Shown here one piece after another: positions 1 through 5,013 of a stretch of DNA of 7,514 bases; position 1 is the stretch's first letter, and the number at the start of each line of letters is the position of its first letter. Under the pieces are notes generated by a model. That model saw only the letters and a program-made list of their open reading frames with translations, ran no database searches and was not told the origin of the DNA. Location: the NCBI GenBank assembly GCA_003567075.1, contig PXAU01000135.1:1-7514 (forward strand), written 5' to 3'. The translations under genes were made by a program, and so were the position numbers. The DNA comes from Trueperaceae bacterium (GTDB lineage: Bacteria; Deinococcota; Deinococci; Deinococcales; Trueperaceae).

Positions 1-719
1 AGTACGTGCGTTGGTTCCAGGCGCGCGGCCAGGCGATGAGCGCCGAGACCACCCCGGCCTACCTCTTCGGCAGCGAGGACGACGCGCTACGCTTCGGCCC
101 GTTCGTGAAGGTCAACCCGCCCTTGCGGACCCTCGATGACCAAGCCGCGCTCTGGCAGGGTCTGCGCCAAGGCGCCATCGCCACCATCGCGAGCGACCAC
201 GCCCCCTTCCGCGGCGCCGAGAAGGCGCCTGGCTGGAGCGACATCTGGGCCGTCGGAGCCGGCATCCCCGGCGTCGAACTGACTGGTCCACTGCTGTGGG
301 ACGAGGCGCTGCGGGGACGCGTGGCGCTGGAACAGGTGGTTCGCTGGACCTCCGAAGCGCCGGCCGACCTGTACGGCATCGGCCGTCGCAAGGGGTACCT
401 GCGCGAGGGCGCCGACGCCGACCTGGTGCTGCTCGACCCCGAGGCCGAACGCGAGCTGACGGCAACGGACTTCCACAGCCGCAGCGCCGATGCGATCCGG
501 CACGTGCTGGGTCGCCGCTGCCGCGGCGCAATCGTGTCCGTGTGGTCGCGTGGCGAGCGCGTGACCGAGGCCGGGCGCGTCATCGGCACCCCAGGCCGCG
601 GCCGCGTGGTCGTCCCGGACGCCCTGGCAGGCACAGCGGCCGTACTCGAACCAGAACCGAACGCGAGCGCCGCTCGCGCCGAGAGCGCCGCGCGCGCCGA
701 GAGCGAAGGAGCCCCATGA
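1..719 (+). CDS. Dihydroorotase/allantoinase-family cyclic amidohydrolase, C-terminal part
   Basis: The gene enters from the left edge; the open frame starts at base 3, and the GTG at base 6 lies inside the protein. Visible landmarks of the cyclic amidohydrolase group (dihydroorotase, allantoinase, hydantoinase) are SAETTPAYLF, KVNPPLRT (from base 108), ATIASDHAPF with the Asp codon at 195-197 that matches the last metal ligand of the TIM barrel, and LREGADADLVLLDP (from base 399), which re-enters the small beta domain. These enzymes open cyclic amide rings such as dihydroorotate, allantoin or hydantoin in the cytoplasm. The earlier metal-binding His and Lys residues lie outside the window, so the exact substrate class is open; the KVNPPLR and SDHAPF motifs lean to dihydroorotase/allantoinase over dihydropyrimidinase. 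The C-terminus adds an Ala/Arg/Glu-rich tail with a duplicated AARAES. The stop overlaps the next start as ATGA, which implies translational coupling. Confidence 0.9.
   Translation, partial: YVRWFQARGQAMSAETTPAYLFGSEDDALRFGPFVKVNPPLRTLDDQAALWQGLRQGAIATIASDHAPFRGAEKAPGWSDIWAVGAGIPGVELTGPLLWDEALRGRVALEQVVRWTSEAPADLYGIGRRKGYLREGADADLVLLDPEAERELTATDFHSRSADAIRHVLGRRCRGAIVSVWSRGERVTEAGRVIGTPGRGRVVVPDALAGTAAVLEPEPNASAARAESAARAESEGAP
669..704 (+). repeat. 18-bp tandem duplication in the amidohydrolase tail
   Basis: Bases 669-686 and 687-704 match at 17 of 18 positions and encode AARAES twice in frame, at the extreme C-terminus. It looks like a simple in-frame slippage duplication in a GC-rich, probably disordered tail. 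No function is apparent. Confidence 0.7.
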
Positions 720-1945
720 CCCCATTGCGCTACACCGATCCCGCCACCGCGCGCCGCTACGTCGACGTCGTGCTCAGCCTAAGCGAGCTCGGCACCCCCC
801 GGTTCGGCCGGCCGCTCGTGCTCGCCAACTACACCGACGTGCAGCCGACGCTGACCAACCTCGACGCCGTCGCGGTCGCGATCGACGAGGTCCAGGCCGC
901 CGTGGACGGCCTCGCCGACGGCCACCCGCGCGCCTACCTGCAGGCGCTGCTACGGGGGTCGCGCACGGTGCTCAGCGTGCTGCGACGCGAGGACCGCCCC
1001 TACCGCGAGCTGGTCCAGGGCATCCTCGAGATCGACCACCAGCCGATCCCGGCCAGCGAGACGGTGCGGCTGCGCGCCGAGCTGCACGAGGGGCTGGGCC
1101 TACTCGGCTACGAGGGCCCGCTCGAACGCCAGGTCGAAGCCTGGTTGGCTGCCACCAGCCTCACCGGCGACGCCGTCATCGAGTTCGGCAAGGGCATCCT
1201 GAGCGACGCCCGGCGCGACACCGAGGCGCGCGTGCTGAAGCTGCCGCCGGGCGAGGGGATCGACTCGTTCACCGGCATCCGCGGCGTTCACTACAGCGGT
1301 CGCTCCCAGTACACCGGCGGCTTCCGCGGCTGGCTGCACTTCAACGTCGACAAGCACTGGCAGCGCGACCTGTTCGTGCACGTGCTGTGCCACGAGGCGT
1401 ACCCCGGTCACCAGACCTTCTACGCGCTGTGGGACTGGCTCTACCAGCAGGGCCGCTGGCCCATCGAGGCGGCCTACTACCAGCTCAACAACCCCACCAA
1501 CGCCGTCTTCGAGGGGGGACCGGAGTCGGCCATGCACTTCCTGGGTTGGGACGACGTTGATTCGCGCGAGGCGCTGGCGCTGCGCGTGGCCGTGGCCTAC
1601 ATGGACCTGGGCCGAATCGCCATGAACGACGCCTGCTTGGCGTGCAACACCGGTACGATGACGCGCGAGGAGGCGGTGGACCTGATGGTGCAGCACTTCG
1701 TGCTGCGCGACGACGCCGAGCGTGCGTACCAGTTCTTCACCGACGACCTCGCCCGGACGAACTACGCGCAGTACTACTATGGCCGCCGCATCGTGAAGCT
1801 CGCCTATGAGCGCTTCGAGCACGACGAGGCCTCACGCCAGCGCTTCTTCGACCTGCTCTACCGCACGCCGCACAGCACCAGCACGTTCGTCGCGGCGGTG
1901 GCAGAGGCCAGCGGGGCCCCCTTCGACCCGTTCTCGTACCAGTGA
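716..1945 (+). CDS. DUF885-like putative zinc-dependent hydrolase (HEAYPGH motif)
   Basis: The protein is 409 residues from the ATG at 716, which has AAGGAG at 706-711 (4-base gap) and overlaps the upstream stop as ATGA. The frame is open upstream to 296, but that stretch is a shadow of the amidohydrolase. The key motif is HEAYPGHQ at residues 226-233: His226, Glu227 and His232 match the HExxPGH metal-site pattern of DUF885-type gluzincin-like peptidases. FEGGPE with Glu266 sits where the family's downstream EG motif supplies a possible third ligand. The region just before it (residues about 180-220) is rich in Gly, Tyr and Phe, and an Arg/Glu-rich helical part precedes that. No signal peptide or membrane segment is visible, so it is probably cytoplasmic. 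DUF885 proteins commonly exceed 500 residues, so this is a short form. By position it may cleave a linear amide or peptide product of the neighbouring ring-opening enzymes; that is inference. Confidence 0.75.
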   Translation: MTPLRYTDPATARRYVDVVLSLSELGTPRFGRPLVLANYTDVQPTLTNLDAVAVAIDEVQAAVDGLADGHPRAYLQALLRGSRTVLSVLRREDRPYRELVQGILEIDHQPIPASETVRLRAELHEGLGLLGYEGPLERQVEAWLAATSLTGDAVIEFGKGILSDARRDTEARVLKLPPGEGIDSFTGIRGVHYSGRSQYTGGFRGWLHFNVDKHWQRDLFVHVLCHEAYPGHQTFYALWDWLYQQGRWPIEAAYYQLNNPTNAVFEGGPESAMHFLGWDDVDSREALALRVAVAYMDLGRIAMNDACLACNTGTMTREEAVDLMVQHFVLRDDAERAYQFFTDDLARTNYAQYYYGRRIVKLAYERFEHDEASRQRFFDLLYRTPHSTSTFVAAVAEASGAPFDPFSYQ

Positions 1946-1964
1946 AGGCGCAGCGCGCCACGAT

Positions 1965-1972
1965 AGAGGAGG
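1965..1972 (+). promoter_or_regulatory. Ribosome binding site fixing the PuuE-like start
   Basis: AGAGGAGG lies 10 bases before the GTG at 1983. It selects this GTG over the upstream ATG at 1806, which would read through the 3' end of the DUF885-like gene. Confidence 0.7.
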
Positions 1973-1982
1973 CATCTGCAGC

Positions 1983-2882
1983 GTGAGGAGCGAACGCGAC
2001 TTCGTCGGCTACGGCCGCACGCCGCCGGTCTTCGACTGGCCGGGCGGGAACCGCCTGGCCATCAACCTGGTGGTGAACTACGAGGAGGGCTCGGAGTACT
2101 CGTACGCCTTCGGCGACGACCGCCAGGAGAACCTGGGCGAGTGGGGCGTGAAGCAGTTCCCGCCCGGCGTGCGGAATCTCGCCAACGAGTCGTTCTTCGA
2201 GTACGGCAGCCGCGTCGGGTTCTGGCGCTTGCTGGACCTGTTCGAGCGGCATCAGGTGCCGGTCACGTTCGGGGTCTGCGCGGTGGCGCTCGAGCGCAAC
2301 CCTGAGGCGGCGCGGGCGATCCGTGCCGCCGGGCACGAGGTCAACGCCCACGGTTACCGCTGGGAGGAGCACTTCGCGATGGAGCCCGAGGTGGAGCGCG
2401 AACGGATCCGTCTGGCGGTCGAGTCGATCCGCCAGACCACCGGCGAGCGCCCCTACGGCTGGTACTGCCGCACCGCGCCGAGCATCAACACGCGTGCGCT
2501 GCTGGTGGAAGAGGGCGGGTTCGTGTACGACTCGGACGCCTACAACGACGACGTCCCCTACCGGGTCGAGGTCGCTGGCAAGTCGCACCTGGTGGTCCCG
2601 TACACGGGCGACGTGAACGATTCGCACTACTGGGCCGCGCATGGCTACGAGACGGACTTCCTGGCCTACCTCACCGACACCTTCGACGTCCTCTTCGAGG
2701 AGAGCCGGCGCTGGCCGCGCATGATGTCGGTGGGCCTGCACATGCGCATGGCTGGGCGTCCCGGTCGCATCAAGGCCGTCGATGCGTTCTTGCGCCACGC
2801 GAAGGCGCGCCCGGGCGTGTGGATCACGACCCGCCTGGCGATCGCGCAGGCCTTCCGCGACGCCACGGTACCCGGGGCCTAG
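1983..2882 (+). CDS. PuuE-type allantoinase / NodB-fold polysaccharide deacetylase family protein
   Basis: The protein is 299 residues, close to known PuuE proteins (about 300). Motifs recalled from the PuuE branch of the NodB superfamily appear in order: NYEEGSE (32-38) in place of the usual Asp-Asp motif, AHGYRWEEH (122-130), GERPYGWYCR with downstream NTR (to about 171), YDSDAYNDDVPY (182-193), VVPYTGDVND, and SVGLHMRMAGRPGR ending at 262 with His253. True deacetylases carry HxxxH; here the position four after His123 is Trp127, which fits the metal-independent chemistry reported for PuuE allantoinase (allantoin to allantoate, purine catabolism). The natural substrate may still be another cyclic amide, or even a sugar amide. 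No signal peptide is seen, which argues against a cell-wall deacetylase. It starts 37 bases after the DUF885-like stop and sits in the same apparent operon as another amidohydrolase. Family assignment is firm; exact substrate is not. Confidence 0.85.
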   Translation: MRSERDFVGYGRTPPVFDWPGGNRLAINLVVNYEEGSEYSYAFGDDRQENLGEWGVKQFPPGVRNLANESFFEYGSRVGFWRLLDLFERHQVPVTFGVCAVALERNPEAARAIRAAGHEVNAHGYRWEEHFAMEPEVERERIRLAVESIRQTTGERPYGWYCRTAPSINTRALLVEEGGFVYDSDAYNDDVPYRVEVAGKSHLVVPYTGDVNDSHYWAAHGYETDFLAYLTDTFDVLFEESRRWPRMMSVGLHMRMAGRPGRIKAVDAFLRHAKARPGVWITTRLAIAQAFRDATVPGA

Positions 2883-2885
2883 GCC

Positions 2886-3656
2886 GTGCGCCTGGCCGGT
2901 CGCACCGCGATCGTCACCGGCGCCGCCTCGGGCATCGGCCGTGCCATCGCGCGCACCTTCGCCGCACAGGGCGCCAACGTGGTGCTCGCGGACGTGCGTG
3001 ACGCGCCGCGCGAGGGAGGCACACCCACCGCCGAGCTGATCGCGCAGGCGGGCGGCAGCGTGCTGGACCACCCCAGCGACGTGAGCGACGAAGCCCAGGT
3101 GCGTGCGCTGGTGGCCGCGGCGGTGGCGCGCTTCGGGAACCTGGACGTGATGGTCAACGACGCCGCCATCGGCGAGAGCGAGCCGTTGCTCGAGACCACG
3201 CTCGAGGCCTGGGAGCGTGTGCTGGCGGTGAACCTGCGGGGCGTGTTCCTCGGCTGCCGCGAGGCGGTGCAGCAGATGCTGCAGCAGGCGCCGCGCGACG
3301 GGGGGCGCGGCCGCATCGTGAACCTGTCCTCGCAGCACGGCATGATCGCTGCACCGGGCAGTCTGGCCTACGGTGTCAGCAAAGCCGGCGTGGCGTACCT
3401 GACGCGCCAGGTGGCGAGCGATTACGCCCGTCACGGCATCGTCTGCAACGCGGTGGCGCCGGGCAAGATCGTGACGGGCAAGCCGGGGCCGGCGGCCTCG
3501 GACGAGGCGCTGGCCTACTCCCGCGCCCGCACCCCGTGGCCGCGGTTGGGTACGCCGCAGGACGTGGCCAACGCGGCGCTCTGGCTTGCGAGTGACGAGG
3601 CGAGCTTCGTCACGGGCGAGAACCTGTTGGTGGACGGCGGCTGGATGGCGAGTTGA
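2886..3656 (+). CDS. Classical short-chain dehydrogenase/reductase (SDR), FabG-like
   Basis: The 256-residue protein starts at GTG 2886, only 3 bases after the preceding TAG and without a strong Shine-Dalgarno, so it is probably translated by coupling. All classical SDR landmarks are present: TGAASGIG (11-18) for dinucleotide binding, Asp36 at the end of the second strand (favours NAD(H) over NADP(H)), NDAA at 91-94 in place of the usual NNAG, Asn116, and the catalytic set Ser149, Tyr162, Lys166 (YGVSK). The C-terminus GENLLVDGGWMAS is typical of FabG/gluconate-dehydrogenase-like members and of tetramer contacts. The length is standard. Within this apparent catabolic operon it probably oxidises or reduces a hydroxy/keto intermediate; the substrate cannot be read from sequence. 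Confidence 0.92.
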   Translation: MRLAGRTAIVTGAASGIGRAIARTFAAQGANVVLADVRDAPREGGTPTAELIAQAGGSVLDHPSDVSDEAQVRALVAAAVARFGNLDVMVNDAAIGESEPLLETTLEAWERVLAVNLRGVFLGCREAVQQMLQQAPRDGGRGRIVNLSSQHGMIAAPGSLAYGVSKAGVAYLTRQVASDYARHGIVCNAVAPGKIVTGKPGPAASDEALAYSRARTPWPRLGTPQDVANAALWLASDEASFVTGENLLVDGGWMAS

Positions 3657-3675
3657 GAGGCGCTCGGCGCGCCTC
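3657..3675 (+). terminator. Hairpin directly after the SDR stop, possible transcription terminator
   Basis: GAGGCGC (3657-3663) and GCGCCTC (3669-3675) form a perfect 7-bp stem with a 5-base loop, starting at the base after the SDR TGA. No T-run follows, so it is either a U-tract-less terminator or a 3'-end-protecting stem. It marks the probable end of the operon; the remaining gap to 3874 is GC-rich with no gene I can support. Confidence 0.4.
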
Positions 3676-3854
3676 CGTCCGGCGCCCGTCTTCGAGCGGC
3701 GCGGCTCTTCGGGCTGCATGGCGCGAGCGGCTGTGTGGCTCGTCGGCCGGCGGCGCTGGAGGGGCCGCGCCCTCTTCGGTGCAGAGGCCTGTGTGGGACG
3801 CGACGCGCAGCCGTGGCGCTGGTGCTGCATCCTGGGGTGAGGCAGCCGGGCGCC

Positions 3855-3868
3855 GGGGGAGGCGGGAG
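3855..3868 (+). promoter_or_regulatory. Ribosome binding region of the phosphoribosyltransferase
   Basis: GGGGGAGG (3855-3862) and GGGAG (3864-3868, 6 bases before the ATG at 3875) support this start. The frame stays open upstream to 3653, but that part is low-complexity Arg/Ala/Gly/Ser sequence with no family resemblance. Confidence 0.55.
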
Positions 3869-3874
3869 ACGAGC

Positions 3875-4540
3875 ATGCGCTTCAAGGATCGCGACGACGC
3901 CGGCGCGCGCCTGGCGGTGGCGCTCGGCGATCGGCGAGGTGAGCGGCCGGTGGTGGTCGCGCTGACGCGCGGCGGGGTGCCGGTCGGAGCGCGCGTGGCG
4001 GAGGCGCTGGAGGCGCCGCTGGTGGCGCTCAGCCCGCGCAAGGTGGGGCATCCGTGGCAGCCGGAGTACGCCATCGGCGCGGTGTGCGAGGACGGTCCCC
4101 TGGTGGAGGCGGAGGAGGACTTGCGCACCTTCGAGCAGGGCTGGCTGGCGGAGGCGGTCGCGAGCGCGCGCGAGGAGGCGCGGCGCCGGCGCGAGGCCTA
4201 CGGGGGGCCTGCGCTCGATGCGACGGTGCCTGGGCGCACGGTCATCCTGGTCGACGACGGGCTCGCGACCGGGACGACGATGCGAGCGGCCTTGGAGGCG
4301 GTGAAGGCGGCGGGGGCGACGCACACCGTGGTGGCGGTGCCCGTGGCGCCTGCCGCGACCGTCGAGCGCTTGCGGGTCGATGTCGACGAGGTGGTGGTGG
4401 CGCACCTTCCGGAGCGCTTCATGGGCGCGATCGGCTTCTACTACGACCGCTTCGAGCAGGTCCACGACGAGAGCGTGATGCGCTCACTGCAGGCGGCTCA
4501 GCGCCGCGCCTCCGCTAGCAGCGCCACGAGCTCCTCCTGA
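3875..4540 (+). CDS. Phosphoribosyltransferase-fold protein (stand-alone, COG1926-like)
   Basis: The protein is 221 residues, near the usual 210-220 of this group. The N-terminus MRFKDRDDAGARLA and the segments VVALTRGGVPVGARVAEAL and SPRKVG resemble small putative phosphoribosyltransferases that often carry (L)PRGGV and RKLG; here Thr replaces the Pro. The PRPP-binding loop is clear: VILVDDGLATGTTM at residues 123-136 with Asp127-Asp128 and the TGTT phosphate loop. Members may bind PRPP or a nucleotide, but most of this branch has no proven reaction. The gene follows the SDR on the same strand after 218 bases and a hairpin, so it is probably transcribed separately. Its last 43 bases overlap the end of the convergent Phd-like gene, and the C-terminal Ser/Ala-rich residues lie in that overlap. 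A role in purine salvage would suit the ureide theme but is not shown. Confidence 0.88.
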   Translation: MRFKDRDDAGARLAVALGDRRGERPVVVALTRGGVPVGARVAEALEAPLVALSPRKVGHPWQPEYAIGAVCEDGPLVEAEEDLRTFEQGWLAEAVASAREEARRRREAYGGPALDATVPGRTVILVDDGLATGTTMRAALEAVKAAGATHTVVAVPVAPAATVERLRVDVDEVVVAHLPERFMGAIGFYYDRFEQVHDESVMRSLQAAQRRASASSATSSS

Positions 4541-4731
4541 GTGAGATCGCTCTCGTCGATGGCAAGGTCCAGCAGCCGCGCCAAGGTCGCCAGCGGTGGC
4601 TTGCCGTCCGGATCGCGATGGGGGACGAAGTAGCCGACGGTGTGGCCGTGGCGTTGGATCTCGAGCGCCTCGTGGCCTGCTAAGTGCTTGGTGGCGCTGT
4701 CCCTGAACGCGCGAATACCGATGCTGCGCAT
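4498..4731 (-). CDS. Phd/YefM-like antitoxin-type protein, no adjacent toxin
   Basis: The protein is 77 residues from the ATG at 4731 (minus strand), preceded by GGAGGT; a GTG at 4752 would add 7 residues but lies inside an operator-like repeat. Residues 1-35 (MRSIGIRAFRDSATKHLAG, then EALEIQRHGHTVGYFVPHR) follow the Phd/YefM pattern: a short strand, a helix, then a strand pair around the basic HG turn, used by antitoxins for dimerisation and DNA binding. The C-terminal half (LARLLDLAIDESDLTQEELVALLAEARR in part) is an acidic helix like those that wrap a toxin. No toxin-like ORF lies next to it: downstream it runs convergently into the phosphoribosyltransferase, and upstream no ORF is credible. 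It may be an orphan antitoxin, a trans partner, or simply a small regulator. Upstream palindromes suggest autoregulation. Confidence 0.65.
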   Translation of the reverse strand: MRSIGIRAFRDSATKHLAGHEALEIQRHGHTVGYFVPHRDPDGKPPLATLARLLDLAIDESDLTQEELVALLAEARR

Positions 4732-4735
4732 GCCC

Positions 4736-4741
4736 ACCTCC
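4736..4741 (-). promoter_or_regulatory. Ribosome binding site of the Phd-like gene
   Basis: On the minus strand GGAGGT lies 4 bases before the ATG at 4731. This is the reason for choosing that ATG over the GTG at 4752. Confidence 0.65.
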
Positions 4742-4744
4742 GTT

Positions 4745-4780
4745 GTGACCACGAGATGGTCACTAAGTGGTCATTATCAT
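4745..4780 (-). promoter_or_regulatory. Operator-like repeat copy 1, next to the Phd-like gene
   Basis: GTGACCA (4745-4751) and TGGTCAC (4757-4763) form a perfect 7-bp inverted repeat around 5 bases. A third half-site TGGTCA follows at 4768-4773, then the AT-rich TTATCAT. The copy at 4816-4851 matches at 29 of 36 positions with identical spacing. It sits just upstream of the Phd-like ribosome binding site, the usual place for an antitoxin autoregulatory operator. The binding protein is not known. Confidence 0.6.
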
Positions 4781-4781
4781 A
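4773..4781 (-). promoter_or_regulatory. Possible -10 region for the Phd-like gene
   Basis: Read on the minus strand this is TATGATAAT, containing -10-like TATGAT and GATAAT in an otherwise GC-rich area. Transcription would begin near 4766 and give a leader of about 35 bases crossing the palindrome at 4745-4763. I found no good -35 hexamer, so the call is weak. Confidence 0.3.
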
Positions 4782-4815
4782 CCGCGTCTTCACCGCTCGG
4801 GTAGCGCCCACGCTA

Positions 4816-4851
4816 GTGACCACAGCATGGTCACAAGGTGGCCATAATCAT
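4816..4851. promoter_or_regulatory. Operator-like repeat copy 2
   Basis: GTGACCA (4816-4822) and TGGTCAC (4828-4834) again form a perfect 7-bp inverted repeat with a 5-base spacer, followed 4 bases later by half-site TGGCCA (4839-4844) and TAATCAT. Copies start 71 bases apart, close to seven helical turns, so the same face could be bound by cooperating dimers. It lies between the Phd-like gene (-) and the MFS gene (+) and could act on either. CATAAT at 4843-4848 is a weak -10 candidate on the + strand. Confidence 0.55.
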
Positions 4852-4961
4852 GTGAATGCGCACCGGCCGCTACGCATGCGCGTCGTGTCGGCTGCGCGGT
4901 AGCCTACGGCCATGACCGTACGCCCCGCCGGCCTGTTCGCTGATCGGCCGAGCGGGCCTTC

Positions 4962-4968
4962 GAGGGGA
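4962..4968 (+). promoter_or_regulatory. Ribosome binding site of the upstream ORF before the MFS gene
   Basis: GAGGGGA lies just before the ATG at 4972, with 6 bases from its GAGG core to that ATG. It is the only good Shine-Dalgarno in the 60 bases before the MFS start and serves the short ORF, not the MFS gene. Confidence 0.5.
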
Positions 4969-4971
4969 CGC

Positions 4972-5013
4972 ATGAACGCCCTTGCCACTCCGTCCGAGCG
5001 CGCCGCATGCTGA
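4972..5013 (+). CDS. Possible 13-residue leader peptide coupled to the MFS gene
   Basis: The ORF encodes MNALATPSERAAC and its TGA (5011-5013) overlaps the MFS coding region 4 bases after the MFS ATG begins (5007), a layout typical of translational coupling. It has its own ribosome binding site, whereas the MFS start has none and no other in-frame start exists back to the stop at 4941. The same frame also opens at an ATG at 4912, giving a 33-residue version without a good ribosome binding site. The peptide shows no run of one amino acid, so classical attenuation is not indicated. Confidence 0.4.
   Translation: MNALATPSERAAC

Noticed and set aside
36..70. TTPAYL in the amidohydrolase where relatives often have PHHL or PHYL, taken at first as a lost metal ligand
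   Set aside because: In this family the metal-binding His residues lie in other motifs upstream of the window, so the Ala here does not imply loss of the metal site.
1737..3830. 697-residue open frame on the minus strand
   Set aside because: Antisense shadow of the PuuE-like and SDR genes; His/Arg/Val-rich composition with no family motifs, while the + strand frames carry clear catalytic motifs.
3653..3874. In-frame N-terminal extension of the phosphoribosyltransferase
   Set aside because: Low-complexity Arg/Ala/Ser/Gly sequence; the ATG at 3875 has a ribosome binding site and matches the family's N-terminus.
4684..4902. 72-residue + strand ORF across the palindromes
   Set aside because: Its resemblance between internal segments only reflects the DNA repeats; no ribosome binding site and no family look.
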